DNA of 64,000 nucleotides from Lycorma delicatula. Its lineage: Eukaryota > Arthropoda > Insecta > Hemiptera > Fulgoridae. The notes under the pieces were generated by a model. That model saw only the letters and a list, made by a program, of their open reading frames with translations. It made no database searches and was not told the origin of the DNA. The DNA is taken from the NCBI RefSeq assembly GCF_047948215.1, contig NC_134455.1:75071189-75135188 (forward strand), given 5' to 3'. Shown one piece after another: positions 43,921-56,637 of this stretch; position 1 is the first letter of the stretch, and each line of letters opens with the position of its first letter. A program made the translations under genes and the position numbers.

Positions 43921-46900
43921 AGGAAAGTGACTGAAAATATTTTATATATATATATATTAAGTTTTACAGGTGCTCTGATTAATGAAATTTATTAAATAAG
44001 ATAATATAATTATTAAATTTTATTAAATTTCTATTTTAATATAATGTTAAATAATATTTACTATAAAATACATCATTTTTATTATTAATATTATTGTTAT
44101 GCAAATTTCTGTGGTGGCATGTTAGCATCACTTCCTCTCATCAAAGAGTTAAAGATTCAAAGACCTTCAGTTGTGACATTTTACACACAGTAAATATTTC
44201 ATTATTAACTATCAATAACAATCATCCCATGAAAGTTGTATGAAGGAAAGTGAACAGTGAAGTAGTTTTTTAACTGAGCCAAATATAAAATAGCGTATGA
44301 AGATGTCATGCCACAGATTCTTGTAATACTCAGCCATATATGTGACACATTTATTCTATTATTCCAGATGTGAAACCAGTTGATATCATTGCCATTTAGG
44401 ACAACTCACATTATATTGACAAAAATGCAGGCTGACTCATCTTCAGGCCCAGAAAAAAGGAAGAAGCGGTTTTGTTAAGTTAGTTGAATTGAATCTTGCA
44501 ACAGCAATTACACTCATGGTATTTTCCCTCATGTGACAGGTTTGCAAGTTGCTAAGGAGGGTTTGCCCCAATTGCTTTACAATTTAATTTTTGTCATGAT
44601 GTGTTGAATTCAGGGACAAAATAGGAAGGTTAGGTTAACTTGATTAAGGCCCGTGCTCAGACTGTAGAGTTGAGGACATTGTCGACCATGTCCTGTATGT
44701 TTACAAAGCTGAATGTATCAAAACAGTTAGGGAACTTGAAATAATTCATTCCCTTCTTGATTTGTGAGTCATTTGGAAGAAACGCAAGGATTGGCTTATA
44801 CAAGCTGGATTCATAAGTTTTCTGGCCAAGCCAAAAGCTAATGTGTGTTTCATGCTCTTTTAGATATAGAGTAGTACCTTTGGACCTGTTTTGGCTTTTA
44901 TTAGAACAGTTAGGCATAATGGTGGCTGTTTGATGAGGTTATCCTACTGATTTTTACTCTGCAATGGAGCTGTGTGTGGAAGGGTGAGAGCATGAACCTC
45001 ACTTCCAAGACAGAATTGACTGGAGTTTTGTTTAATGTAATTCAGTAAGTTGTTTTAGGGAATTCTGTGTTGGATCTGCGATATAGGAGGGTGAATGCAT
45101 TGACCTTGCTCCTGAAAGCAGATCATAGTGGAGGTTTAGTCTAAATTGAATATTAGAGTCAGCAGGAATTTCCTCAGAAAGTTGTTCATTTGTGGGAGTT
45201 GCCATTTAGATGAATCTTGTGTTTTGTGAAAAATTTAATGAGTATCAGTGGACATTGCTGTAGTAGTAAGTAAAAATTTGTCACTACTGTGATGTGAATT
45301 CAAAGTCAGAGGATGAATCCATCAGTGCCATTAATAGAGGAGGTGGGCAAGCAGAATTGCCTGATGGCATTGGCCTTTCCCCTAGGGGTTCTTTTCTTTT
45401 TCAGGTAATCACAGCAATATGAAATTCTCAGATAGGTAGTGTAAATAAACAGATTAATGTATTGCTTTCTATAGTGAAATAATCCCTGACATCTACAGCT
45501 TCAACTCAACTGAGGATAAACATAATTTATATGAAGAAGTTAAACAAAAAAATATATGAAAATATCAACCACTACATCTAGTAAATGATTACATTTAGAA
45601 AGTAAAATAAAAAATTGATTATACAAGAATAACATGCAGTATTTCTTTCATTATTTTTGTTATTTAAGGATAGAACAAACTTGCAAACATTAGGCCTTCT
45701 GCAATCCTTGTAATTATGCATAAGATTCTTTTTTCACCAAATTGTTTACTCTTGCTTTATGTATCCTGCCAAATGCAATTAATGATACTGCTCATCATTT
45801 ATTTCCAACATTTATCAACATTTATTTCCAAGATATACATTTTTTTCTCTATATTTGACCTATTAAAATTATTTATTCAACTAAATATTTATTCAGAATG
45901 CAAATCAGATGCAGTGTTAAAGATAAAGAGGGCATGTCTCTTAAGACTGACTTCCTTTTTATTAAAAGTTAATATGATCTTATAAAGGGAGTTGTCAATA
46001 TCATCATATTAATTGTCTGGATTTATATGATCTTTGGCAACTTAATCAACAACTGCAAGCAGTTAGACTTTATTTGCTTGTGGGAGTTCTGTAACTTTTG
46101 TATTCTAGGGTTGTCAGTTCAGGATATTTACAACAAAAATAGTAACTTGAAGATTGTAATGATGAGCGATTGAACTTGCGCAAGAATTACTAGACCAATT
46201 TCCTATGCCATAATACTGTCAATTTTGTACAGATGAAAACAAGCTAATCCTCTACTCTATATTTCAACAAATGACACTTTTTTAAAAAACAATGTTTGAA
46301 GGAAATGATTCATGGAATATGTAAAGAACCTGTTATGCTTGAACTATAAGTGAAAAATTTACTTCCCAGTTTAAAAAACCAGCATCTAAATCTTGTTGTT
46401 TTTAGGTTTTTTATATCTCAATAGTAATAAATATTTTAGGAATAAGTAGTATACTGCCAATGCAACTCAATTATGTTCTCATTTGACATTTTGTACATTA
46501 AACACATGGAATATATGTGATGTTCTTTCCATTATTCAACTGTAACATGATTTTTGATTTATCACAATTAAAATCAACTGTTCTCACTTTCTGCTAGTTT
46601 GGAATTCTCTGTGCTTTCTTTTCATTTACTTTCTTTGTCTTTTAATGCTATCTTCCCAGCATTCATAAAATTGGTTTTCGGGAGTAATCATCTCCCCCCA
46701 AAAAAAAAAAAGAGTTGATTGATTCTACAAATTGCTTTGTATTTTTACACCTCTAGCAGCAAGCAATTTTTACTTACTATTACCTCATATAACCTTATCT
46801 AATAAAAAATAAAAAAGGCAATTATTGTCCTAAAATTTCATGAATTTGTAAAAATCATAAATTTTGTATTTATCTTTATTTACATAGCAATTATTTCAAT

Positions 46901-49257
46901 TATTTACTTCTAGCAGCAACATTTTATGTTCTTCTGTTATTTTAATCTGATTTATATTTTTATTAGTCTCATATTCCATGTTTATTGTTATCTTTACAAA
47001 TCCTGATTTTATTCATGGATATATCATACTACCCATCATTATGTGTGAGAAGCCTTTTCAATATTTATGTTATATTTTTAGCAGTCTGATAAAGGTGATA
47101 TTACATAATTCTACCTACTTCCACATGAATGGTTTTTATTCATATTATATCTGATTAAGAATTGTCTCTATGATTATATATTTATAAATATAAATATAAA
47201 ACATTTAAAGAATATTTATGATCTTGTTTCCTGTTAAATAAAGTACCTTAAAGGCATTTATTATAGAATTTCTGATATAGTAGATAATATTTATTTCCAT
47301 TGTTCTTATCTACTCAATATTCAAATTCATTAAATTAATACTGTCTAATTTACTGCAGAAATAATCAATTCTTCAAATTTTCATTATATCCTTGTTTAAA
47401 ACCTGCTACTATTACCATATTTAATGATAATAATATTATTAAATTTAATAGTTTTAAAATTCACAAAATGTTAAAAAAGTGACCAGAAGAAAATCATACA
47501 ACTTAGTGATTAGAAATTAATCTAATCAAGACTCATCATATTAATTTTTTTTTTTGTATTTAGCACTGCTTCTGAAACTAGTAAAACCATTACTTATATA
47601 ATGTTATATAATATTACTTATATAACATACGTATTACTTATATAAAATGTTATATAATGTAACTACCTAATACTGAAAATATTAAAATTAGTTACAGATA
47701 ACTTTACATGAGACTGTTTTGCTAATGAGAATTTAAAATGTCACTTGTCACATGCTTTTTAAATATTTTGTACTTCCATTCTCCAGTGGTACACTTTACA
47801 GCCATCTCCTACCTTTTAAACAGTTGAAGATTATGTATAAATATTTACAACTTCAATCAGTAAACGGTCCTTTACTTTTTTTTACTGTTACTCTAAATGA
47901 TTTATTCAGTGGTAGAAGCAAATGATAAGCTGCAGGAATGCTTGGATTAATGACAACACATTTCAGTAAGAGGAGTATTCTTATTCTGTCTTCTGCAATT
48001 AGTCTTACTGTTTTTATATATCCAGCTTCGTGTGTGACAGTTAGTAGAATACAATAGTGCCAATCGCATTAAACTTTTTAGGAATCTGTCTCCATCCAAT
48101 GATGTATGAATACATTTTCAGAAGTTAATAGGTATTTAGAATGAGCTTTAACAATTAATTATTGCTGATCATATGAAATATCAGACTATATTAGATTATC
48201 TACTGTAATGATCATGCATATCCTGAGGTGGACAATTTTTTGGGCAATCAAAATTAAAGGTTCTTATATCAGTTTTATTTTCTTAACAAATGAATAAAAA
48301 GTTTGAATTTTAAAATTTGTGCCTTTTTTCATTGAATTTTTATTCTTTAGATCTGGTCCTTTCAAGTGTCCACCAATTTGTTAACATTTTGAGCATGTGA
48401 GTAGAGGTTTGAATCCTAGATTAAAATTTTAATTACAGACCTAATGGAACACCAAAATTTATATGTTTCTTTCTGGGCTTACATTATGAAACACAGTATA
48501 AATTTCTTTATATTTAATTCACTAGGAAAATATTTTCTAATTGTTGCTGCCGTACATTAATGGAATTAATGCACTCTTTTAGAGAGAAAAATTCTTTAAA
48601 GATATCTCACTTATTGTAAATATTTATCACCTCCTTTCTTTTTATAAAGATTCTCCAATTTTAATGTAATTACTCTAAACACTCTGTTCTATATCTCTTT
48701 GAAAATAGAAGTTTCAGAAATGCGAACTCACAAAGTGGAAACAATTCTTTTGGTAATTAATTATGGGGAATTGATCAAATCAAATATTTTTCATACTTTA
48801 AAATACCATTGTAAATATGCTTAGGATCAGGAAAACACAAAATCTAAATGTTTGAAAGCAGGTTTGAACAGCCGGTGACCGGCTAAAAAAAATTGGATAA
48901 ATGCAAGGTCAAAATCTGTCCCTGTTTTCAGTACAGTTAGCAATCAGTTTTGTGAGTTATGGCAACATGTTCAGATGCTAATCTGTTCTGCAGAGAGAGG
49001 TTAGGGTTAAAGTTAAGGTTATAGTTTTGTGGAAAGAGGATTAATAGTCAGCAGAATCAGTCCTTCAGATAACTGTGCTCTTTGTAAAGAGATTATACAT
49101 TATAGACATGGTGAATAGTAGGAAACATATGGTATAGTTTTCTCTATAGAGACTATATTAACGTTAAGACATTAATTCGGCCAAGCATAAAGTATTTTCA
49201 TATCTTGGTAATTTATCCTAACTTTCTCCACAAAAGTCTAACTTTAAATTCAATCTT
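43921..49257. other. AT-rich intergenic DNA; one unexplained less-AT patch
   Basis: No gene I can support. The patch 44380-45420 is less AT-rich and holds an 86-codon minus frame at 44657-44917 (starts MPNCSNKSQNRSKG) that I do not recognise, and an approximate repeat (GGAAGGGTGAGAGCATGAACC near 44980 and GGAGGGTGAATGCATTGACC near 45085). It may be a decayed element or an untranslated exon. The rest is homopolymer- and TA-rich. The tract 47570-47660 has repeated ATTACTTATATAA units. Confidence 0.4.
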
Positions 49258-49554
49258 TTTTTTCCTGTTTAGCCTCTGGGAATTACTGTTCAGGTATTAC
49301 TTCAGAGGATGAATGAGGATGATGTGTATGAATGTAAATGAAGTGTCTTGTAGAGTCTCAAGTTTGACCATTCCTGAGATGTGTGGTTAATTGAAATTCA
49401 ACCATCAAGAACACCAGTATCTATGATCTAAAATTCAAACTCATATAAAACTATTACCTTTAGTAGCCTTGACTAGGACTTCAACACTGGAACTCTCGAC
49501 TTCCAAATCAGCTGATTTGGGAAGACGCATTCACCACTAGACCAACCTGGTGGG
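49258..49554 (-). mobile_element. Full-length SINE family S2 (copy S2d)
   Basis: The block order is that of S2c, including the palindromic CCAAATCAGCTGATTTGG and the B-box-like region. It is flanked by a 15-bp target duplication, tttaaattcaatctt (49243-49257) against tttaaatttaatctt (49555-49569), with one mismatch. Confidence 0.87.
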
Positions 49555-49569
49555 TTTAAATTTAATCTT

Positions 49570-50804
49570 AACTCTAACTTTTCTCCACAGAACAGATATA
49601 ATGGAAATGAATAATGCCACTTTTTGAATGGTCAATTTGGAATAGTAGGAAATTTTTGATTCTAAAAAACTACAATGAAGAAAAGTTGTTTCGTTCAAAA
49701 GCTACTCTTAGACACATGACCAAACAGTCTTTATCGATTGTTTTGACCCAATCTGATTTTACTGTGAAAAGAACTTTGTATCTACTTTAATATATTGCTT
49801 CTAATAATGAAGAATAATGGTTTTTGACCCTCCTTTCCTCAATTGTTGGTTGACATTTACCAGGGTGTGACTTAACGATGTATGGTTGGTGGATCACTAA
49901 CCACACTTTTGTTGATGGATGAGGGTTTTTTTAAAGAAGCTGGGCCTGTTCACAGGTAAAAAAGCAACTTGTTACAGTACAATTTAATTGATCTGTTGCA
50001 AAATTATTGATCAGAAACAGAGTGATTCCATTCCGTCTGAACATACCAGAGAAATTGTGAATCTCCAATGTCTCAAGAAAGTTATTTAGAAAATTCTCTT
50101 GTTCAATGGACTCTCTGTATAGATTCTCCTAATTCATTAAGTAGCCTTTTCTTGCATTTGTGACTTCCTAACTGATGTGGCATTTGAATGATTTTAGCTG
50201 CACACGCAATAGATATATGCTACGGAAGTTTATAACCTGCACATTTTTGTAGTTTTGTAGGACCTATTCATAAACACTTTGCTTACTATTCACTGTGTGA
50301 AAAAGAAATTATAAGAGTTAATTCTTTGTAACAGTGTTTACTTGCTCCCAAAAAGTTATTTGGTCATTATTAAGTTGATCACTTTCAACAAGTCGAATTT
50401 ACCCATGTGGTAATTTTGCAAATAGTCTAAAAAATCAAGGGTTTGTAAATCTTATATTAAGTAATAAACTAAATTATTTAAGTTGAAATGATTGCACTGG
50501 AGTATAGCTTGTAATAGGTGTTAACCTACTTTCTGATACGATGTCACTGTTAAGTTTTGCTTGTAGTTTGTTCTATAGATTAGTAATTTTATTGATTACC
50601 ATAAGTATTTCTGTTGCTGCTATTTATTACATGTCTACTCAATGTTTAATTTTGTAATAGTTTTATATGTTTTCTATTAATCTATAATGATAATGATTTT
50701 GAAAAAAGTAATATCTTTCAATAATTAGGCGCTCGAGTTCTATATTTTATGCTGAAAGTAAATTATTTCTATATATCAATTTTTCAGTTGTTAAAATTGT
50801 TTTT
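49570..50804. other. AT-rich intergenic DNA, no gene seen
   Basis: No open frame or RNA gene supported on either strand. Confidence 0.5.
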
Positions 50805-51449
50805 ACTTCCTTGCACGAAGTAAAGGAGGTAATGTAATCACGAGAAATTTCGGTTTTCAGATTTCAATGAAAATATCCATTCTGACCATCCCTGAATCCA
50901 TTTTGACTTGTTTCAGCTTAACAACTGTACATACGTATGTACGTATCTCGCATAAATCAAAAACGATTAGCCGTAGAATGTTGAAATTTTGGATTTAGCA
51001 CTGTTGTAACATCTAGTTGTGCACCTTCCCTTTTGACTGCAATCAACTGAACCAAAAGAAATCCAAAATCCAAAAAAATTGGATTTTGGTTTCTTTTTAA
51101 CTGCAGTAATAAGCTCTCATTGAGAGCTTTTCAATGATATATCATAAGTGATACTAATTTTCATTGGTTCCAGAGTTATAGCAAAATAAAATGTTAATTA
51201 ATAAAATATTTGGATCTTAGGGGAAGGTACATCGGTTCGAATCTCGACTTCATTTCCTTTTTTTTAACTATTTTTTTATTAAAATATATTTATTTATTAA
51301 TAATTATTAAACTCTAATTCTAAAAAAAAATTAAGATGAATAATAATTTAATAATAACAATATAAAAAAAATCAGAAGTTATTAGTGAAATAAAATTTTA
51401 TGTGCTTTTAAAAATGTGTACATGTAATTTAATAGGCGTGCAAGGAAGT
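50805..51449 (+). mobile_element. Dispersed repeat R with short terminal inverted repeats (copy R1)
   Basis: Starts acttccttgcacg (50805-50817) and ends cgtgcaaggaagt (51437-51449), exact reverse complements of 13 nt. The interior closely matches 53797-54330 (shared: GAAATTTTGGATTTAG, GTAACATCTAGTTGTGCA, TGCAGTAATAAGCTCTCAT, GGTTCCAGAGTTATAG). No coding frame, so it is probably a non-autonomous DNA-transposon-like element. No target duplication was found to prove mobility. Confidence 0.65.
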
Positions 51450-51691
51450 CATGTGGATCCACCTCAGATTTGGTGAAACATCTGATTATTTATTTTTTAA
51501 TTTAAATCTATTGATTTATTAATAATTATTAACCTCTCATTGTAAAAACATTTTACGATGAATAATAATTCAATAATAATAATTAAAAACTAATATGAAA
51601 AAATATCAGAAGTTATTAATCAAATAAAATTTTATATACTCTTCATTTTAAAGAATGTGTTATGTAATTTATAAGAGGCGTACAAGGAAGT
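51450..51691 (+). repeat. Second, tandem copy of the R repeat 3' part
   Basis: This segment repeats about 51270-51449: ATTTATTAATAATTATTAA, GATGAATAATAATT, CAGAAGTTATTA, AAATAAAATTTTATRT, TGTAATTTA, and again a terminal cgtacaaggaagt (51679-51691). The right end of the element is therefore present twice. Confidence 0.7.
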
Positions 51692-52784
51692 CATATGCTG
51701 TCCATATTACATTTTTTAGTGTACTCTTAACATTGGTAATGAAAAGAACACATGTTCTATTTCAGTAAAATAAGAAAAACTCTGTGAGTAACGTAATCAT
51801 TCATCACCGAGTTAAAGCATATAAACGGAAGTGTTTATTTTCTCAATTCATAACGGTAATAATTACATGAAATAATAGTGATATAAATGTGCTAAGGTAT
51901 GAGTAAATAATTTATGTAAAAATTGTTATTTAAAAAAATTACAGTGTATTTAAATACTTTTTAAGTAAATATTTATAATTTTCATAATAATACAGCTTAT
52001 AAAATTGGTATTATCTTGGCTGTAAAATGAGGATAACTGACACCTTTAGTTTTTGATGCATACAAAAAACAGAATGCTTTGTACGGAGTGTTCCTGGACT
52101 TATTCCTCGCACTTCAGTTACTGATTCAGGACACTAAAATAAGCAAAAAAGTTCATATCGACTTAAATCCTATTTTGCTTTGTGTCCCTTCTGGGCGCCA
52201 TTTTGTGATTTTTAACATAAAAAATTATTTCTCAGGAACGGGTAAACCTACTTAATTTTTAAACTTCAATATCTTTGAAATTATTTGTTTGATTAAATTT
52301 TTATTTATTAAGCATTTTATTTTGAACAAAATGACACCTCATTTGTAAAAATACGTTGACAATTAACCCAGCAGGTCGTTTGTGCATTATAAAGCTAGCT
52401 AATAATTTTTACCGGTTTTTTTAATTTTCTCCACTAAATGTAATACAAATTATTATTATTAATAAATAATAAAAGTAAATTAATAATTCTTAGCTTGCAG
52501 TACGGTGCAATTGAGTTAAATTTCAAAACTCTGTTTTGAATATTTTGTTCAGAATGAAGCATTTTTCATCTTTTTATGTACTAGATACGCGTGCTATGCA
52601 AGCTAAAAAAAGTCTGTTTCATTTTTCTCTTAAAGATTGTAATTTTTAATTTAATTAAAAAAAAGGACAGCAGTCACTAGATTGAGAACTAAGTTTTTTT
52701 ATATTCATGTTTATCACTGTTTGTTCTTAAAGTAACATTATACTGTTTGTGTTTCAAGTATAAATTTATTTCAGTTTACAGAAA
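51692..52784. other. Sequence upstream of the zinc-finger coding start
   Basis: A patch at 52050-52420 (CTTCAGTTACTGATTCAGGACAC, GGGCGCCATTTTGTGATTTT) looks like a dispersed repeat. Splice-acceptor-like sequence (TTATTTCAG at 52766-52774 and TTTACAG at 52775-52781) just before the first ATG implies an upstream non-coding exon that I cannot locate. Confidence 0.45.
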
Positions 52785-52928
52785 ATGGACACAACAATTA
52801 ATGATCCATTTGTGGATGGAGAACCATTGTGCTCCGATATTAAAGTAGAAGTTAAGGATGAAATGGAAGAGAATGAATTTTTGTTTGTACCGGTAGTTAA
52901 GGCAGAAACTGATTTGACATCTGATAAA
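52785..52928 (+). CDS. C2H2 zinc-finger protein gene, first coding exon
   Basis: ATG at 52785 (AGAAAATGG context), 48 codons, then the donor gtaagt at 52929. It encodes an acidic, unstructured-looking N-terminus (DPFVDGEPLCSD, KVEVKDEMEENEFLF). The exon ends on a codon boundary (phase 0) and fits the phase-0 exon at 58069. Acidic leader exons of this kind are common in insect C2H2 transcription factors. No ZAD, KRAB or BTB domain is visible. Intron 1 (52929-58068) contains LINE-E, R, S2, S1 and LINE-D sequences. Confidence 0.72.
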
Positions 52929-53629
52929 GTAAGTTTTTGGTAACAATCTGGTTTAATTTTATATCTTTTTTTATCACTCGTTTGAATTATTTTAAAACTT
53001 TTTAAACAAACACAAATAAATAATTCAAGTTCAAATAGTTACACAATTCATAAAAAAAACATAGGTAATAAATAGTATATCGTCATTAAATTGATGTCTT
53101 TTTATGTTCATCATATCTCTATTTTTATAAAGAAGTAACGTTTACAGTTATTCTTTGGAAGTCTTATCAGCTGAAAATTCATTAATTGAAAAAAATTGTT
53201 TAAATTATAAATTGACTTAATTTTTTGAAAACTGTTAATCATTATTAAAATAATAACTGTTAAAAAAATTATTAAAAATTAACATTTTTTATTAAATCAT
53301 TAATTTTACTTCCTGCGACACGTCCCCTGCAATGCATAATGTTACAGCTTTTGAACAGTAACACGTGACTAAGTTATCAAAGGCCTAATTACAACCTGTA
53401 CAAGTATCTATTGTTTGTACATCCATGCTGTCATATACTTAGTAACACTGACTAGATGGAAACTTAGAACAGCTTTTTAAGAACCAGTATTGTAAGAGAG
53501 TTATTATTATTTTAACCGATAACATATATTTGTATAAAAGTGATTGAAAAAAATTCGTTCTATTGACATCGATATACAGATTGTAAATTTTTGTTCCACA
53601 TGTCGGCATTTTTTAATAATGTTTTCCTG

Positions 53630-53795
53630 ACGTTTAAGATCATTTTGATCTAAGCAAATTATATTTCTGACTGAAAGCTCGTTTCGCCTGTGCTATTCGG
53701 CATTTTATATCGCTCTTGCTCCGTCCATATTTAGTATTTCTACTTCCCAAATAATAAAATTCTTCTACCTCCGTAATATTTTCTCTTTGTATTTT
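53630..53795 (-). pseudogene. LINE-E fragment, RT region upstream of the YGSETWT block
   Basis: Minus-strand translation from about 53780: NITEVEEFYYLGSRNTKYGR, then SDIKCRIAQAKRAFS. This is the RT segment (..F.YLGS.....G....DI..RI..AK.AF) that precedes YVWSVALYGSETWT in the LINE-E family at 36398-36860, so the two fragments cover adjoining parts of the same ORF. It lies in intron 1 of the zinc-finger gene and abuts repeat R2. Confidence 0.75.
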
Positions 53796-53796
53796 T

Positions 53797-54330
53797 ACTT
53801 CCTTGTATGAAGTAAAGGAAGTATTGTGATCGCTAAAAATTCAATTTTTAAATTTCAACGGAAATATCAACTTTGACCAGTTTCGGCGTGACGTCTGTAC
53901 GTACGTACGTACTTCGCATAACTCAAAAAAACGATTTGCCGTAGGATGTAGAAATTTTGGATTTAGGACTGTCGTAACATCTAGTTGTGCAGAGCTCCTT
54001 CCTTTTTGATTGAAATTGACTGAACAAAAAGTGTCCAAAAAACCCAAAACTACTGCAGTAATAAGCTCTCATCGAGAGCTTTTCAACGATATTTCCTAAG
54101 CGGTACTTATTTTCTTTGGTTCCAGAGTTATAGTCAAATAAAATACTAATTAATGAAATACTAGGGTCTAGCGGATCCATTCGAATCGGACTTTATCTTC
54201 TTTCTTTTTTAACTTAAAATTATGGTGAATAATAACTCAATAAAAATAAAAAAATAACAAAAGTTATTTAAATTAAAAAAAAAGTAAATTAAAAAAAAAA
54301 AACGTATGTAACGTTTATATTTGTCACTTC
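53797..54330 (+). mobile_element. Dispersed repeat R, 3'-truncated (copy R2)
   Basis: Starts acttccttgtatg, followed by a subterminal inverted copy (acttcctt ... aaggaagt within 53797-53822), and is collinear with R1 for about 420 bp before an A-rich end. The right terminal repeat is missing. Contains a tandem (TACG)n stretch at about 53898-53912. Confidence 0.7.
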
Positions 54331-54579
54331 TTAATTAACTGAATTCATACCCAGTACTGTGTAATGACTATATATCTTTTTTAACCCTATCTACTTTCAA
54401 ACTTCATGATAAAAATTGATGTGTTATTGTGCCCTATGTATCGTTCATTTGTAATTTTGTAAACTACTCGTTTTAAATTAACTCATTGATTCAGAAAGTT
54501 TAGTCAGGAGTACCATATCGATTTCCCGTGGTTGAGATCTCGTGGAGTGCAGTTGAGTCCTGATAAGCTCCGTGAATCC

Positions 54580-54843
54580 TTACCCACCGGGTTGGTCTAG
54601 TGATGAACATGTCTTCGCAAAACAGGTGATTTCGAAGTCGAGTGTTATAAGGTTCAAATACTAGTAATGGTAGTTACTTTTATACTGATTTGAATAATCG
54701 TGGATACCAGTGTTCTTTGGTGGTTGGGTTTCAATTAACCACACAACTCAGAAATGGTAGACCAGAGACTGTGAGAGACTACAATTCATTTACTTCTGAA
54801 GTAATCCTGACTGTGGTTCCGGAAGCTAAACAGAAAAAGAAAA
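54580..54843 (+). mobile_element. SINE family S2 (copy S2e), in intron 1
   Basis: ACCCACCGGGTTGGTCTAGTG at the head (A-box-like), a degenerate palindromic region, a degraded B-box (GGTTCAAATACTAG), body TGTTCTTTGGTGGTTGGG, and tail GGAAGCTAAACAGAAAAAG. Direct repeats aagctccgtgaatcc (54565-54579) and aagctccgtgattcc (54844-54858) are its target duplication. Confidence 0.83.
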
Positions 54844-54858
54844 AAAGCTCCGTGATTC

Positions 54859-54949
54859 CCGGTCAGGCATGGCATTTTCACACGCTACAAATCATTCATT
54901 TCATCCTTTGAAGCAATACCTAACGGTGGTCCCGGAGGTTAAAAAAGAA
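54859..54949 (+). mobile_element. SINE family S1, 5'-truncated (copy S1b)
   Basis: Starts inside the element at CGGTCAGGCATGGCATTTTC and ends GTGGTCCCGGAGGTTAAAAAAG. The tRNA-like head is missing. The following aagctctgcgattca (54950-54964) is a diverged third copy of the S2e target sequence, so S1b seems to have inserted at the same site after S2e. Confidence 0.78.
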
Positions 54950-55652
54950 AAGCTCTGCGATTCATTACCGTGGTAGTTGTTTTTTCCTCTACGTTAGTTA
55001 TTGGTTTTTATGTTGTTTGTTTCGTTTTATTAGTTGTTTTTTCGTTAACTAAACCGAGTTTAGTGTTTATTTCGTGGTGGTGGCCAAGTCGGGGCTCCAT
55101 CTTAGATATTTGGGCGATCGCGTTTTTGTTGTTTTGTGTTACTTGATTAATTTATTATTTCACTATTCTGGACATTTATTTGTGGTTTCATTTTCTGTTT
55201 TGTGTGATTTGGTATTAATTTATGTTTATTGTTGTAGCCCAATGTTGCTAACGAGTATTTACTTCGTTGCCATGTCGGTTTTTTTACTTTTTGTATTTAT
55301 TTTCCGGTGCTTGAACTTTGTTTTTCGTAACTTTTTTCGTATTATTTACTGTTGTTTGTTATTTTGGACGTTTTATCGGTTTTCTGCGTGTTCCTCTTCA
55401 GTATTTGTATTTGATTTATATTTATTAAGAGTTTTACGTTGCAGCCTTCGGTTGCTAGGGGTTATTTATCCCGTTGCCAAGTGCTAGTTTATTTACTGTT
55501 TACACAGCTGTCACGTTGTTTACATTTCTGTTGCTTATTGTGTGTCTCCACACACACATAAAAAAGTCATGCCTTTTTTCGATAAAAAATAGTTTATCAC
55601 CGAAAAAAGTCAATATGACTTTTTTCGGTAAAATTGATTTTTTTATCGATTG

Positions 55653-56229
55653 ATGTCTGATCCCGACGATTTGCGGGCGAACGGTCTTCACTCCTACTGA
55701 GAGGAGGAGGCCTAGTATGAGAAATAGCTCAGTCCGAGTACTTAGGGAGGATTTTTCTGAGGGAAGCGAGAGAGACCGGTCCGTGGACCTAGACATGAAG
55801 ACACACAATAAGCAACAGGCTTCCCTTTTGTCGAAAAGAAGGATAGATATGTAGTTAACGTCGGTTCGGCGACAGTGTGAGTCTGATGACCCGTCCGTCG
55901 CGGTTGTTGGCGACGGTTTAGACGTCAGGGACCTTGTAGGCGTCGTCCCAGATCCAAGGAAGAACTTCCGCATGAATGTAGATGACGTGCAGCCGTCGGT
56001 AAGGGCGGAGACTGCGGCTCTCTCTCCCCCGGATGTTGTCGACCAGAAGAATTTTCGAGTCGGGAGTAGAGGTTGGTCGTCCTCCTTGGAGGGGGCCGTG
56101 GTGGATGTTTCTGACCGGATGCTACGTGGGTGGATGGTCGATGTGGCCCGGATGGAGGAAGAGGAAGAGGACGAAGATGATTGGAATGAAGCGGAGGAGG
56201 GGGCCTCCTCTCCACTCCACTCATCTTAG
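55653..56229 (+). pseudogene. LINE-D ORF1, N-terminal part
   Basis: A possible start ATG at 55653 (MSDPDDLRANGLHS) stops after 15 codons. In another frame 55717-56229 is open apart from a TAG at about 55852 (VREDFSEGSERDRSV written here in part, DPSVAVVGDGLDVRDLVG, MEEEEEDEDDWNEAEEG). It is acidic and Ser-rich at the start, as in gag-like ORF1 leaders. The assignment is by position ahead of the clearer C-terminal part, so it is weaker. Confidence 0.5.
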
Positions 56230-56637
56230 TGGCCGAATAACCCCTAGCAACCGATGGCTGCAGCGGTAAAACTCTGAATGTTGCAACCTTTTTTTTTTAA
56301 ATTTTTTATTTATTTATTTCTGTATCATAGTCGTAGGTAGGACCTTGCGTTGGCATGGGGGCTTTGCTTCGTCGGATTAGACGCCTGGAGACCCAAGTCT
56401 GTAGGAACGTCAACGTCAATACGAAAGTTAAAGCAGTGTTCCAAGATACTGAGTGACTTTGCGCAGCAGATTGATGGGTTTATGATGTTTGGTGAGATGC
56501 TGTACCTGGTTTGGCTTAATAAGGTGATGCAAACGTCTGTGATGCTGGAGGACCCAGACTGTGGGTGATAACTTCGGACAGGGTGCACGGTGGTCATCTG
56601 GAAGTGGCGACCTCCAGCAGGCGCTTAAGACGGAATA

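Noticed and set aside
44657..44917. THAP-type DNA-binding domain (MPNCSNK... start)
   Set aside because: The second Cys and the C..H pair of the THAP pattern are absent.
55074..55487. Hydrophobic 137-codon frame as a membrane protein gene
   Set aside because: The T/G-rich leader of LINE-D gives hydrophobic codons by composition; it contains repeated leader motifs and no gene context.
55500..56224. Minus-strand proline-rich frames opposite LINE-D
   Set aside because: Antisense of a GC-rich gag region, with low complexity and no motif.
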